DNA of 64,000 bases from Cellulomonas sp. Leaf395 (GCF_001424125.1 NZ_LMQI01000005.1:215566-279565), one strand, 5' to 3'; positions 1 to 9,242 are shown, counted from the first letter of the stretch. Translations and numbers: made by a program. The notes: a model not told the origin generated them from the sequence alone.

Positions 1-1
1 G

Positions 2-559
2 CGCGTCATCGTCCCCGTCGTGCTGCTGGTCATCGGGGTGATCCTGATGTTCCTCCTGCGCTCGGTCGTGGCGGCCGGGCTCCTGCTCGCGGCGAACGTG
101 CTCTCGTTCGCGGCAGCGCTGGGAGTCTCTGCGATCGTCTTCAACCACGTGTTCGGCTTCGCCGGTGCCGATCCGGTGGTCCCGCTGTTCGCGTTCGTGT
201 TCCTCGTCGCCCTGGGCGTCGACTACTCGATCTTCCTGATGACCCGCGTCCGCGAGGAGTCGCTCAAGGTCGGGACGCGCGCGGGCGTGGTGCGCGGGCT
301 CGCCGTGACGGGTGGCGTGATCACCTCGGCGGGCGTCGTGCTGGCCACGACATTCGCCGCGCTCGGCGTCATCCCGTTGCTGTTCCTCGCGCAGATCGCG
401 TTCATCGTCGCGTTCGGCGTCCTGCTGGACACGCTCGTGGTCCGCAGCCTGCTCGTCCCGGCGCTCGTGCACGACCTCGGACGTCGGACCTGGTGGCCGA
501 GCGCCCTGTCCCGGCACCAGGAGCACGGGCTGCACAAGGTCACGCCCGACCTAGAGTGA
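2..559 (+). CDS. MMPL family transporter, C-terminal fragment (5' end outside window)
   Basis: The reading frame is open at the left edge of the window, so only the last 185 residues are visible. They form several long hydrophobic segments and carry GVDYSIFLMTRVREE, the conserved loop of MMPL/RND-type membrane transporters. This family exports lipids or drugs across the plasma membrane using the proton gradient. The end of the protein is short and polar. The -10 hexamer of the next gene overlaps its last codons. The substrate cannot be inferred from this fragment. Confidence 0.85.
   Translation, partial: RVIVPVVLLVIGVILMFLLRSVVAAGLLLAANVLSFAAALGVSAIVFNHVFGFAGADPVVPLFAFVFLVALGVDYSIFLMTRVREESLKVGTRAGVVRGLAVTGGVITSAGVVLATTFAALGVIPLLFLAQIAFIVAFGVLLDTLVVRSLLVPALVHDLGRRTWWPSALSRHQEHGLHKVTPDLE
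552..557 (+). promoter_or_regulatory. leaderless-type -10 hexamer for the Gfo/Idh/MocA gene
   Basis: TAGAGT lies 7 nt before the ATG at 565, inside the last codons of the transporter gene. That spacing places the transcription start at or next to the start codon. A GAGG at 558-561 could be read as a weak ribosome site, but it is too close to the ATG to be convincing. Confidence 0.5.
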
Positions 560-564
560 GGCGC

Positions 565-1590
565 ATGGAGGCGCTGCGGGTCGGACTGGTCGGGTACGGG
601 GGAGCGGGCCGGGGGATCCACGCGCGCCTGCTGCGCGAGGCCGGTCAGCGGGTGACGGTCGTGGTCACCCGCAGCCGCGCGCAGCAGGTCGAGGCGGACT
701 GGCCGGGAGCAGTCGTCGTCCCCGACATCGACGGTCTCCTGGCGCACGCGGACCAGCTCGACCTCGTGGTGATCGCCAGCCCGACCGGCGAGCACGTGGC
801 GCACGTGCTCGCATCGCTCGACGCCGGTCTGCACGTGCTCGTCGACAAACCGCTGGCCACCACAGCCGACGACGCCGATCTCCTGGCGTCGCACGCCGAC
901 GGACGGCTCACCGTGTTCCAGAACCGCCGCTGGGACACCGAGCAGCTGACCCTGCTCGAGGTCATCGCGAGCGGACGGCTCGGGACCGTGCACCGGTTCG
1001 AACGGCGGTGGGAGAGGTTCCGGCCCGTTCCGCAGGACCGCTGGAAGGAGAACGACCCCGACTCGGGCGGGCTCCTGCTCGACCTCGGCGCGCACCTCGT
1101 CGACTCGGCCGTCCAGCTGTTCGGGCCCGTCGCGCAGGTGTACGCCGAGCTCCACGCCCGCACCACGCCGGCAGTCGACGACGTGTTCCTCGCGCTCGTC
1201 CACGCCGGCAGCGGCGTCGTGAGCCACCTGCAGGCTGGTGCCGTCGTGGGCGCGCCCGGACCGCGCACGCGGGTGCTCGGCGACGGTGGCGCGTACGTGG
1301 TGACCAGCTTCGAGGGGGAGCCGACGCCGTTCGCCGCGCTGGACGACGCCTACGAGGAGACCCGCCGCCCTGGAGAGCCCGTGCACGAGGGCTGGCTGGT
1401 GCGCGGCGCGGACCGGCAGCCTGTGCCGCAGGCCGCAGGAGGTCACGTCGACCTGTACCGCGCGGTCGTCCGATGGGTCGTCGACGGTGGTCCGCCCCCC
1501 GTCGAGCCGGCCGACGCGGCCCGCACCGCCCGTGTCCTCGACGCCGCGTCGCTGTCCGCCGCCGAGCGCCGGGTGGTCCAGCTGCCCTGA
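565..1590 (+). CDS. Gfo/Idh/MocA family NAD(P)-dependent oxidoreductase
   Basis: This 341-residue cytoplasmic protein has an N-terminal Rossmann motif (GYGGAGRGIH, residues 9-18) and the DKPLATT block near residue 95, which matches the EKP motif of Gfo/Idh/MocA dehydrogenases. The C-terminal half fits the family's substrate-binding beta-sheet domain. Members oxidise or reduce sugars, inositols or related compounds with NAD(P). The ATG at 565 is preferred because the Rossmann strand begins at once and a -10 hexamer sits 7 nt upstream. The specific substrate is not evident from the sequence or the neighbours. Confidence 0.85.
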   Translation: MEALRVGLVGYGGAGRGIHARLLREAGQRVTVVVTRSRAQQVEADWPGAVVVPDIDGLLAHADQLDLVVIASPTGEHVAHVLASLDAGLHVLVDKPLATTADDADLLASHADGRLTVFQNRRWDTEQLTLLEVIASGRLGTVHRFERRWERFRPVPQDRWKENDPDSGGLLLDLGAHLVDSAVQLFGPVAQVYAELHARTTPAVDDVFLALVHAGSGVVSHLQAGAVVGAPGPRTRVLGDGGAYVVTSFEGEPTPFAALDDAYEETRRPGEPVHEGWLVRGADRQPVPQAAGGHVDLYRAVVRWVVDGGPPPVEPADAARTARVLDAASLSAAERRVVQLP

Positions 1591-1645
1591 CCCGGGCTGT
1601 GGACGACGGGCGCCGTGCGCGCGCCGACCAGGCTTGGATGCCCGG

Positions 1646-2926
1646 ATGGACAGGTTCGTCGTGCCGACCGATGTCGAGTCCGCCCTCGCGGGCGCCGGCT
1701 TCCGCCCGATCGAGGCCGCCGGAACCGGCTGGCTGGCCGTGGCGCTCGACGACCCCGACCGACGGCTCGAGATGCACGTGGTCCCCGCGGTCGCCGATGT
1801 CGGGACGTCCGAACGCGCCGCCCGGCTGTGCGCGGTTCGGCACGAGCACCTGCCGCAGGTCCTGGACGTCGTCGAGCTGTCGTCGGGGCGGCTCGGGCTG
1901 GTGGTCGAGCACGTCGACGGCCTGTCGCTCGCGCAGATCCGCGCCGCACGCGCGCCGCTCGCCGACGGCGAGGCGGTCACGGTGGCCATCCCGGCGGCGG
2001 GTGCACTCGCGGCGCTGCACGACGCTGGCCTGTCCCACGGAGCAGTGAGCGAGTCGACGATCGTGGTCCGCCCCGACGGCCGTCCCGTGCTGACCGACCT
2101 GCGGGGCGCTCTTGCCGGCGCTCTCGACATCGAGGGGGACCTGCGCCGTCTGGTCGCCACCGTCCTCGACCAGATGCCCGGAGCGGACGCCCACCTGGTC
2201 TCCGACCACGTGGGCGAGGGGAGCCTGCGGGAGGCGCTCGAGGGGCTGCTGACCGTGCCCGGCCTCGACGCCGACCAACTGGTCGACGCGTGCTACGACG
2301 CGACGGGCCCCGAACCGGTCCGGCTCCCCGACGCGGGCGCACGGGCGTCGTCCGCGCTGACCGCCATGGCTCGCGAGGGCGATCAGGCGCGGGTGCCAGG
2401 GGTGACCCGCCGGCAGGACCGGGAGCGACGGCGGAGCCGCGCTGCGCGGGTCGGTGCGGTCGTGGTGACCGCCGTGGCGGTGCTGGCGTCGGGCGTCGCG
2501 GGCTGGCGCCTGCTGGATCACGAGCCTGCACCGTCCCCGGTGGCCGACGACCCGGTGCAGGCCGCCGTCGAGCTCAGCCGGGTGCGGGCCCAGGTCATCG
2601 GGGCCGGCGACGTGTCCCGGCTCGAGACGGTCGACATCGCCGGCGGTCCGGCGTCCGTCGCGGACCTGCAGCTGCTCGCGGGGCTGGACGGCGCGCGGGT
2701 CGACGGGCTCGCGGTGGACGTCCAAGATGCCAGGCTCGTCGAGGACAACGGCAGTCGAGGTGAGACGACGGATGTCGCGGTGACGTCGGTGATGTCCGCC
2801 CACTCGCGGGTGCCCGCCGACGGCGGCGCCACGGTCCCGGTGGCGGCCTCCGAGGCGCGGACCGTCGTGCTCGGCCTGCGGTGGACCGACGGCGGGTGGC
2901 GTGTCTGGGACGTCGTCGAGCCGTGA
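1646..2926 (+). CDS. membrane-anchored pseudokinase-like protein
   Basis: This protein has 426 residues. Residues 1-220 keep the layout of a Ser/Thr kinase: RHEHLPQVLDV as helix C, LVVEHVDGLSL as hinge, and LAALHDAGLSHGAV as the pre-catalytic helix. The HRD triad reads HGA (131-133), the DFG motif reads DLR (151-153), and no glycine-rich loop is visible, so phosphotransfer is unlikely. An Arg-rich stretch precedes one membrane helix (about 268-290), followed by an extracellular domain of about 135 residues. Its stop lies 2 nt from the stop of the convergent epimerase gene. A regulatory or scaffold role is inferred only. Confidence 0.65.
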   Translation: MDRFVVPTDVESALAGAGFRPIEAAGTGWLAVALDDPDRRLEMHVVPAVADVGTSERAARLCAVRHEHLPQVLDVVELSSGRLGLVVEHVDGLSLAQIRAARAPLADGEAVTVAIPAAGALAALHDAGLSHGAVSESTIVVRPDGRPVLTDLRGALAGALDIEGDLRRLVATVLDQMPGADAHLVSDHVGEGSLREALEGLLTVPGLDADQLVDACYDATGPEPVRLPDAGARASSALTAMAREGDQARVPGVTRRQDRERRRSRAARVGAVVVTAVAVLASGVAGWRLLDHEPAPSPVADDPVQAAVELSRVRAQVIGAGDVSRLETVDIAGGPASVADLQLLAGLDGARVDGLAVDVQDARLVEDNGSRGETTDVAVTSVMSAHSRVPADGGATVPVAASEARTVVLGLRWTDGGWRVWDVVEP

Positions 2927-2928
2927 AA

Positions 2929-3819
2929 TCAGTCGCGCCGCGCGACCCACCGGGCAGCGGTGACGAGGTCCGCGTGGACGGGCTCGAAGCCGCTGGCGTC
3001 TAGCACGGCCGGGATCGCACGGATCGACCCGAGCACCTCCGACGAGAAGTCACCGAGCACAGCGCGCAGTGCGAACGCGGGCACCGGCACCACCGCGGGC
3101 CGGTGCATCGCCCGGGCGAGCGCGGCGACCACCTCGGCGTTGCGCGCCGGGGCCGTCACGAGGTTGACGGGTCCGTGCACCGGCGCGGTCAGCAGGTGCT
3201 CGACTGCCCGGACGTGGTCGAGCAGCGTGATCCACGGCCAGAACTGCCGACCTGACCCGAGGCGCCCCCCGACCCCCGCCCGGAGCAGCGGCAGCAGGCG
3301 ACCGAGTGCACCGCCGCCCTGCCCCAGTACGATGCCCGTCCGCTGGTGGACCACTCGCACCCCCGCGTCCTGCGCGGGCGCGGTCGCCGCTTCCCAGTGC
3401 CGCACGACGTGCGCAAAGAACGTGGTCCCGATCGGCTCGTCCTCGTCCAGCACGTCGTCCCCGCGGGAGCCGTACGCGCCGATCCCGGACGCCTGGAGCA
3501 GCACTCGCGGCCCGTCGTCGAGCGCGGCGAGCGTCCGCGACAGCAAGCCGGTGGTGTTCAGGCGCGACGAGAGGACCTCGCGCTTGCGGGCCTTCGTGAG
3601 CGGCCTGGAGCCGGGATTGACGCCCGCAAGGTTGACGACGGCATCGGCGCCGGCCACCGCGTCGGGGTCGAGTCGTCCGGCGTCCGGGTCCCAGGAGATC
3701 TGCGCGGTGCCCTGCGCGGGGCCGCGAACCAGGACGCGGACGTCATGGCCCCCGCGCCGGAGGTGGGGGACGAGGGCGGACCCGATGAAGCCGTGCGACC
3801 CGGCGATGACGACCTGCAT
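2929..3819 (-). CDS. TIGR01777 family NAD-dependent epimerase/dehydratase
   Basis: This 296-residue protein begins with the SDR nucleotide-binding motif (VIAGSHGFIGSAL) and carries the YfcH/TIGR01777 hallmarks LAGVNP near residue 65, SGIGAYG near 117, and WPWITLLDH further on. Members are extended short-chain dehydrogenase-like proteins of unknown substrate. The ATG at 3819 is chosen because the Rossmann strand follows directly and TAGGGT lies 7 nt upstream. In mycobacteria a homologue also sits next to the E2 gene of the 2-oxoacid dehydrogenase, as here. There is no sequence sign of a shared operon, because it has its own -10 box. Confidence 0.85.
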   Translation of the reverse strand: MQVVIAGSHGFIGSALVPHLRRGGHDVRVLVRGPAQGTAQISWDPDAGRLDPDAVAGADAVVNLAGVNPGSRPLTKARKREVLSSRLNTTGLLSRTLAALDDGPRVLLQASGIGAYGSRGDDVLDEDEPIGTTFFAHVVRHWEAATAPAQDAGVRVVHQRTGIVLGQGGGALGRLLPLLRAGVGGRLGSGRQFWPWITLLDHVRAVEHLLTAPVHGPVNLVTAPARNAEVVAALARAMHRPAVVPVPAFALRAVLGDFSSEVLGSIRAIPAVLDASGFEPVHADLVTAARWVARRD

Positions 3820-3826
3820 GGCGCTC

Positions 3827-3832
3827 ACCCTA
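3827..3832 (-). promoter_or_regulatory. leaderless-type -10 hexamer for the epimerase gene
   Basis: TAGGGT on the minus strand is separated by 7 nt from the ATG at 3819, with no Shine-Dalgarno sequence between them. This supports that start and implies transcription separate from the upstream sucB. Confidence 0.55.
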
Positions 3833-3929
3833 CGGTCCGTCCTCGTCGCCGGCCCGGCGGGACCGGACGCACGACGACCCGGTCTCCTCGTCGGGGACCG
3901 GGTCATCGTGGTGCGTCAGGTGCTGCGGG

Positions 3930-5762
3930 TCAGAGACCGACCTCCGACTCGAACGAGCCGTCTTCGATGCGGCTCTTGACCGCGGCGAGGTAGCGGGACG
4001 CGTCGGCGCCGTCGACCAGGCGGTGGTCGTAGGACAGCGACAGGTAGCACATCGACCGGATCGCGATGACCTCGGCGCCGTCGGCATCCTGGATGACGAC
4101 CGGGCGCTTGACGATCGCACCGGTTCCCAGGATCGCGGAGGTGCCGCCCGGGACGATCGGGGTGTCGATGATCGCGCCGCCCGAGCCCGTGTTGGTCACG
4201 GTGAAGGTGGCGCCGCTGAGCTCGTCCGGCGTGACCTTGTTCTGGCGGGTGCGGCCCGCCAGGTCGACGATCTTGCGCGAGATGCCGGCGAGGTTGAGGT
4301 CGCCCGCGTCGCGGATCACCGGGACGAGCAGGCCCTTCTCAGTGTCGACCGCGATGCCGACGTTCTCCTGCGCGTGGTACGTGATCTGGTTGCCCTCGAG
4401 CACACCGTTGATCTTGGGGAACGCCTTGAGCGCCTCGACGGCGGCCAGCACGAAGAACGGCAGGAACGTGAGGTTGACGCCCTCCCGTGCCTTGAAGTCC
4501 TCCTTGGCCTTGGCGCGCAGCCGGGCGACCCGCGTCACGTCGACCTCGACGACAGTCGTCAGCTGTGCCTGCGAGTGCAGGGCGTCGACCATGCGCTCGG
4601 CGATGATCTGGCGCAGCCGGCTGGCCTTCTCCGTGGTGCCCCGCAGCGGCGAGACCGCCGGTACGGCGGCGGCGGGCTTGGCAGGTGCCGCCGGCGCTGC
4701 GGCAGCGGGCTGGGCCTTGGCTGCCTCGGCAGCCGCCTTCTCCGCCTCGGCCTTCGCCGCGGCGTCGAGGACGTCCTCCTTGCGGATCCGACCTCCCACA
4801 CCGGTGCCGACCAGCGACGCCACGTCGACACCCTTCTCGGCCGCGAGCTTGCGGACGAGAGGGGTCAGGTAGGTGCCAGACACCGACGAGGACACCGCAG
4901 GGGCCTCAGCGGCCGACGCAGCAGCCGGGGCGGGGACCGGTGCAGGCGTCGGGGTCGCCGAGACCGGTGCGGGGGTGGCCGCGGCCTTCTCCTGCTCGGC
5001 GGCCGGCTCCGGCGCGGTCTGCGGCTCAGGCTTGGCCTCCGGCTCCGGGGCCTTCTCCTGCGCCGCGGGTGCGGGTGCCTTCTCCTCGGCTGCAGCGGGT
5101 GCGGACGCGCCCGATCCGATCACGGCGAGCACCGCACCGACCTCGACGGTCTCGTCCTCCTGGACCAGGATCTGCTGCAACGTGCCGGCGAACGGCGACG
5201 GGATCTCCGTGTCGACCTTGTCGGTCGAGATCTCGAGCAGCGCCTCGTCCACCGCGACCTCGTCCCCGACCGCCTTGAGCCAGCGGGTGACGGTGCCCTC
5301 GGTGACGGACTCGCCCAGCGCGGGGAGCGTGACGTTCTCGCCGGAGCCCCCCTGCTCAGCGGCAGCAGGCGCGGCGGCGGGCTCCTCGTGCTCCTCGACC
5401 GGCTGCGCCTCGGGAGCGGCCTCGGCGGCCGGCTCCTCGGCGGGTGCCTGCTCGGCGGCCGGCTCCGGCGCCGACTCCTGCGCGTCCTGGGCCGGTGCGG
5501 CCTCCTCCTGCGAGGACGAACCCTCCCCGGAGCCGATCACGGCAAGCGTGGCGCCCACCTCCACGGTCTCGTCCTCCTGGACCAGGATCTGCTCGAGCAC
5601 GCCGGCGAACGGCGACGGGATCTCGGTGTCGACCTTGTCGGTCGAGATCTCGAGCAGCGGCTCGTCGACCTCCACCGTGTCGCCCACGTTCTTCAGCCAG
5701 CGGGTGACGGTCCCCTCGGTGACGGACTCACCGAGTGCGGGCAGCTGCACGTTGTCGGACAT
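3930..5762 (-). CDS. sucB: 2-oxoglutarate dehydrogenase E2, dihydrolipoamide succinyltransferase (DlaT/SucB type)
   Basis: This 610-residue E2 subunit transfers the acyl group from lipoyl-lysine to CoA. It has two lipoyl domains (about 1-78 and 140-217), each with DKV whose lysine (K43, K182) is the lipoylation site. Long Ala/Pro/Glu linkers follow, then an E3-binding domain (about 297-331) and the catalytic domain with the YDHRLVDG motif near the C-terminus. Actinobacteria commonly use one E2 for both pyruvate and 2-oxoglutarate complexes, so pyruvate dehydrogenase use is equally possible. It lies 30 nt downstream of lpdA on the same strand, which supplies E3. Confidence 0.93.
   Translation of the reverse strand: MSDNVQLPALGESVTEGTVTRWLKNVGDTVEVDEPLLEISTDKVDTEIPSPFAGVLEQILVQEDETVEVGATLAVIGSGEGSSSQEEAAPAQDAQESAPEPAAEQAPAEEPAAEAAPEAQPVEEHEEPAAAPAAAEQGGSGENVTLPALGESVTEGTVTRWLKAVGDEVAVDEALLEISTDKVDTEIPSPFAGTLQQILVQEDETVEVGAVLAVIGSGASAPAAAEEKAPAPAAQEKAPEPEAKPEPQTAPEPAAEQEKAAATPAPVSATPTPAPVPAPAAASAAEAPAVSSSVSGTYLTPLVRKLAAEKGVDVASLVGTGVGGRIRKEDVLDAAAKAEAEKAAAEAAKAQPAAAAPAAPAKPAAAVPAVSPLRGTTEKASRLRQIIAERMVDALHSQAQLTTVVEVDVTRVARLRAKAKEDFKAREGVNLTFLPFFVLAAVEALKAFPKINGVLEGNQITYHAQENVGIAVDTEKGLLVPVIRDAGDLNLAGISRKIVDLAGRTRQNKVTPDELSGATFTVTNTGSGGAIIDTPIVPGGTSAILGTGAIVKRPVVIQDADGAEVIAIRSMCYLSLSYDHRLVDGADASRYLAAVKSRIEDGSFESEVGL
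5112..5335. repeat. intragenic repeat copy A (second lipoyl domain of sucB)
   Basis: This stretch encodes the second lipoyl domain and aligns without gaps to 5529-5752 at a fixed offset of 417 nt (139 codons). The strongest identity is around the lipoyl-lysine codons. It points to duplication or gene conversion within sucB. Confidence 0.75.
5529..5752. repeat. intragenic repeat copy B (first lipoyl domain of sucB)
   Basis: This is the partner of the repeat at 5112-5335 and encodes the first lipoyl domain. The two encoded domains share [17 protein letters not shown] exactly and differ mainly at scattered surface positions. Confidence 0.75.
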
Positions 5763-5792
5763 GACCGCTCGTGTCTCCTTCGATTCGTGAGG

Positions 5793-7178
5793 TCAGTTGT
5801 GGGCGTGCAGCGGCTTGCCGGCGAGCGCGAGGTGCGCCTCCCCGAGGGCCTCGTTCTGCGTGGGGTGGGCGTGCACGAGGGAGGCGACGTCCTCGGGGTA
5901 GGCCTCCCAGTTCACGATGAGCTGGCCCTCGCCGATGAGCTCGCCGACGCGCGCACCGATCATGTGGACGCCGACGACCGGGCCGTCCTTCTGGCGCACG
6001 AGCTTGATGAATCCCTGCGTGCTGAGGATCTGGCTCTTGCCGTTGCCGCCGAGGTTGTACTCGAGCGTCTCGACGCCGTCGGCCCCGTGGACCTCCTTGG
6101 CACGCGCCTCCGTGAGACCGACCGAGGCGACCTCGGGGTCGGAGTAGGTCACGCGCGGGATCCCCGACTCGACGATGGCGGCCGGCTCGAGGCCGGCGAT
6201 CTCCTCGGCGACGAAGATGCCCTGAGCGAAGCCGCGGTGCGCGAGCTGCAGGCCGGGGACGATGTCGCCGACGGCGTAGATGTGGCCGACGCCGGTGTGC
6301 AGACGCTCGTCGGTGATGACGAAGCCCCGGTCGAGCGTGATGCCCTGCTCCTCGAAGCCGACGCCCGAGGTGCGGGGACCGCGGCCGACGGCGACGAGCA
6401 GCAGGTCGGCGTCGAACGTCTTGCCGTCCTCGAGCGAGACGTGCACGCCGTTGTCGTCCTGCGTGACGCCCGAGAACCGGACGCCCACGTTGAAGTTGAT
6501 GCCGCGCTTGCGGTACGCGCGCTCGAACGCCTTGGACAGCGCCTCGTCCTCGTTGGGGACGAGGTGGGGGAGCGCCTCGATGATCGTGACGTCCGCACCG
6601 AAGGACTTCCAGACGCTGGCGAACTCCGACCCGATGACGCCGCCGCCGAGGATGATCGCGGACTTGGGCACCCAGTCGAGCTGGAGCGCCTGGTCCGACG
6701 TGATCACCCGGCCACCGATCTCGAGGCCGGGCAGCGACCGCGCGTACGAGCCCGTGGCGATGATGACGTGCCCACCGGTGACGCGCTGGCCATTGACCTC
6801 GACGGTGTCCGGTTCGACGAGCTTGCCGAAGCCCTCGAAGACCGTGATCTTGCGGGACTTGATCAGACCCTGCAGGCCCTTGTAAAGGCGGCCGATGACG
6901 GTGGCCTTGTACTCGTTCACGCCGTTCATGTCGATGTGGTCGAGGCTGGTGTGGACGCCAAAGTGGGCGCCGTCGCGGGCATTGTCCGCCAGCTCGGCGG
7001 CGTGCAGCAGCGCCTTGGTCGGGATGCACCCGTAGTGGAGGCAGGTCCCACCCACCTTGTCGGCCTCGATGAGGGCGACGGTCTTGCCCAGCTGTGCGGC
7101 GCGAAGTGCGGCTGCGTAGCCGCCGCTGCCTCCGCCCAGGACGACGATGTCGAAAGCGGTGCCGTTCGTGTCGGCCAC
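5793..7178 (-). CDS. lpdA: dihydrolipoamide dehydrogenase (E3)
   Basis: This 461-residue flavoprotein reoxidises dihydrolipoamide on E2 and passes electrons to NAD. It has the FAD-binding motif GGGSGGYAAAL, the redox disulfide GGTCLHYGCIPTK, a second nucleotide-binding motif (ILGGGVIGSE), and the C-terminal HAHPTQNE active-site histidine region. The GTG at 7178 is chosen because AGGAG (7186-7190) lies 7 nt upstream; the ATG at 7193 would lie on top of that site. With sucB 30 nt downstream it forms an E3-E2 operon. The E1 gene is not in the window. Confidence 0.94.
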   Translation of the reverse strand: MADTNGTAFDIVVLGGGSGGYAAALRAAQLGKTVALIEADKVGGTCLHYGCIPTKALLHAAELADNARDGAHFGVHTSLDHIDMNGVNEYKATVIGRLYKGLQGLIKSRKITVFEGFGKLVEPDTVEVNGQRVTGGHVIIATGSYARSLPGLEIGGRVITSDQALQLDWVPKSAIILGGGVIGSEFASVWKSFGADVTIIEALPHLVPNEDEALSKAFERAYRKRGINFNVGVRFSGVTQDDNGVHVSLEDGKTFDADLLLVAVGRGPRTSGVGFEEQGITLDRGFVITDERLHTGVGHIYAVGDIVPGLQLAHRGFAQGIFVAEEIAGLEPAAIVESGIPRVTYSDPEVASVGLTEARAKEVHGADGVETLEYNLGGNGKSQILSTQGFIKLVRQKDGPVVGVHMIGARVGELIGEGQLIVNWEAYPEDVASLVHAHPTQNEALGEAHLALAGKPLHAHN

Positions 7179-7185
7179 GTGCAGA

Positions 7186-7190
7186 CTCCT
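7186..7190 (-). promoter_or_regulatory. ribosome-binding site deciding the lpdA start
   Basis: AGGAG on the minus strand, 7 nt before GTG 7178, selects that codon over the in-frame ATG at 7193. Confidence 0.6.
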
Positions 7191-7354
7191 CATACGCAGA
7201 CTTGGTGGTCTCGAGCTCGCCGACCATCCTGTCATCCCCGCAGGCTTGGAACGACCCGGACGGCGCAGGCGACCATGTGACACTTCGAACAGTCGTCCCA
7301 TGACTGATGTTCCGCCCGCGGCGTCACACCCGGCAGATGGTCAGGTTCGCAGGC

Positions 7355-7360
7355 TACCCT
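7355..7360 (+). promoter_or_regulatory. leaderless-type -10 hexamer for the small gene at 7369
   Basis: TACCCT ends 8 nt before the ATG at 7369. No Shine-Dalgarno sequence is visible. Confidence 0.5.
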
Positions 7361-7368
7361 CGTCCGCC

Positions 7369-7713
7369 ATGGGCCTGTTCTCACGCCGCAAGCCGGCCGC
7401 CGCCACCACCGACGCGCCGACGGACCGTGACGCACGCGAGGCGACCGTCGCGCACCTGAAGGACTTCGTCGCCACGCGCGTCGGCGTCGAGGCGTACGTC
7501 GAGCCGGTGACCAACTCCACCCCGACGACGATGATGCTCGTCGCCACCGACGGTGAGTGGACGCGGCGCCGGGTCCCGGACCCGAAGACGGCCTGGGAGC
7601 TGGCGCACGACATGGGCATCCCCGTGTACGACGTGCAGCGGACCGGCTACCCGCAGCGCGTCCGCGACTGGAACTCGCGGCAGAGGCTCGCGCGCAAGCG
7701 CAAGCACGCCTAG
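7369..7713 (+). CDS. conserved hypothetical protein
   Basis: This 114-residue soluble basic protein starts MGLFSRRKP. It contains a region rich in Val and Thr (residues 25-60), then GEWTRRRVPDPKTAWELAHDMGIPVYDVQRTGYPQ split across the middle and C-terminal third, and ends in a Lys/Arg-rich tail. I recognise it only as a conserved actinobacterial protein without assigned function. Its TAG stop overlaps the stop of the convergent pepA by 3 nt within a CTAG. Confidence 0.7.
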   Translation: MGLFSRRKPAAATTDAPTDRDAREATVAHLKDFVATRVGVEAYVEPVTNSTPTTMMLVATDGEWTRRRVPDPKTAWELAHDMGIPVYDVQRTGYPQRVRDWNSRQRLARKRKHA

Positions 7714-9194
7714 GCCTTCGGCGCCCGACCTTCGAGGAGCGCCAGCAGCGTCCGCACCCCGACGCCTGTGCCACCGACGGGCGTGTAGCCGTGCGCGGTC
7801 CGCTCGTTGAAGGCGGGTCCGGCGATGTCGAGGTGGGCCCAGGGGGTCTGCCCGACGAACTCTTGCAGGAAGATCCCCGCGGTGAGCATGCCGCCGAAGC
7901 GGTCGCCGATGTTCGCGATGTCCGCGACCTTCGACTTGAGCGAGGCCCGCAGGTCGGCGGGCAGCGGCATGGGCCAGAACTGCTCGCCGCTGACCTCCGC
8001 GGCAGCGACGACCTCACCGCGCACGTCGTCGGTGCCCATCACGGCAGACACGCGGTGCCCGAGCGCGACCAGCTGAGCGCCGGTCAGCGTCGCGATGTCG
8101 AGGACGACGTCGGGCTTCTCCTCGATCGCCGCGACGAGACCGTCGGCCATGACCAGGCGGCCCTCGGCGTCGGTGTTGAGGACCTCGACCGTCTTCCCGC
8201 CCCGGATCGTCAGCACGTCCGACGGGCGCTGGGCCGTGCCGGAGGGCATGTTCTCCGCCAGGCACAGCCAGCCGGTGACCGCGACGGGGAGCTCGAGGCG
8301 TGCGGCGGCAAGGACCGTGTGCAGCACGGCGGCGGCACCGGCCATGTCCGACTTCATGGCCTCCATGCCGGCGGCGGGCTTGATCGAGATGCCGCCCGAG
8401 TCGAAGGTGATCCCCTTGCCGACGAGCGCGACCTTGCCCTTCGGACGCGACGGCGAGTAGGACACCTTCACGAGCCGGGGACCGCGCACGGAGCCCTGAC
8501 CTACGCCGACCAGGCCGCCGTAGCCGCCGGCGGCGAGCGCCTTGTCGTCGAGCACGGTGACCTTGAGGCCCTTGGCGCCGGAGTCCTTGACGGCGGCCTT
8601 CGCGATGTCCGCGAACGCGGCCGGGTACAGGTCGTTCGGGGCGGCGTTGACCAGGTCGCGGGTGCCGTGCACGGCGGTGGCGACGATCTCCGCGCGGGCG
8701 ACCGCTGCCAGCGTCGCGCGGTCACGGGGGTGCTCGGTGACGACCTGGATCGCGCTCACGGGGGCCTGCTTGGCTGCCTCGGAGGCGCGGTAGCGGGTGT
8801 AGGAGTACGCGCCGAACAGGGCGCCCTCCGCGACGGCGGCGACCGACTCGGCATCGGCGGCAGGGAGCGCGAGACCGACGCTCGCGGTGCCGGCGAGCTC
8901 ACGCGTCGCCGCGCCGGCCGCACGTCGGAGAGTCTCGGGGGTGATCTTGTCCGCCGGTCCGACGCCCGTGAGCACGACGACGGTGGCGGTCAGCCCGGTG
9001 CCGGGGAGTCGCCGGACCTCGTCGGCCGCGCCGGTGATCCCGAGCGCCGCGGCGTCGGCGAGCTGGGCGCGCAGCTCCTTGGGCAGTCGCTCGACCCCGA
9101 GGACGGTCGGGCCTCCGTCCTGCTGAGCGACCGCGACCACGAGGGCGTCGACGGCGAGGCGGGCAGGGTCGTGGGAGGTCAGCGAGACGGTCAC
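7710..9194 (-). CDS. pepA: leucyl aminopeptidase, M17 family
   Basis: This 494-residue cytosolic metallopeptidase removes N-terminal residues from peptides. The C-terminal catalytic domain shows the metal- and substrate-binding blocks GKGITFDSGG, KSDMAGAAAV and the M17 signature NTDAEGRL. The N-terminal third is the less conserved macro-like domain. Length matches the family. The GTG at 9194 is supported by TATCAT 6 nt upstream. A divergent membrane-protein gene begins at 9257, so two promoters share a 62-bp gap. Confidence 0.93.
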   Translation of the reverse strand: MTVSLTSHDPARLAVDALVVAVAQQDGGPTVLGVERLPKELRAQLADAAALGITGAADEVRRLPGTGLTATVVVLTGVGPADKITPETLRRAAGAATRELAGTASVGLALPAADAESVAAVAEGALFGAYSYTRYRASEAAKQAPVSAIQVVTEHPRDRATLAAVARAEIVATAVHGTRDLVNAAPNDLYPAAFADIAKAAVKDSGAKGLKVTVLDDKALAAGGYGGLVGVGQGSVRGPRLVKVSYSPSRPKGKVALVGKGITFDSGGISIKPAAGMEAMKSDMAGAAAVLHTVLAAARLELPVAVTGWLCLAENMPSGTAQRPSDVLTIRGGKTVEVLNTDAEGRLVMADGLVAAIEEKPDVVLDIATLTGAQLVALGHRVSAVMGTDDVRGEVVAAAEVSGEQFWPMPLPADLRASLKSKVADIANIGDRFGGMLTAGIFLQEFVGQTPWAHLDIAGPAFNERTAHGYTPVGGTGVGVRTLLALLEGRAPKA

Positions 9195-9200
9195 GGGTCG

Positions 9201-9206
9201 ATGATA
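9201..9206 (-). promoter_or_regulatory. leaderless-type -10 hexamer for pepA
   Basis: TATCAT on the minus strand lies 6 nt before the GTG start at 9194. Confidence 0.5.
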
Positions 9207-9242
9207 GGTCCGGCGGTGCACAGATCCGTTCTCGACCGCCGG

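Noticed and set aside
4023..7280. A 3.2-kb uninterrupted plus-strand reading frame opposite lpdA and sucB
   Set aside because: It is a GC-rich shadow: composition is dominated by Arg/Leu/Gly/Asp/Val, it has no domain, and both opposing genes are certain.
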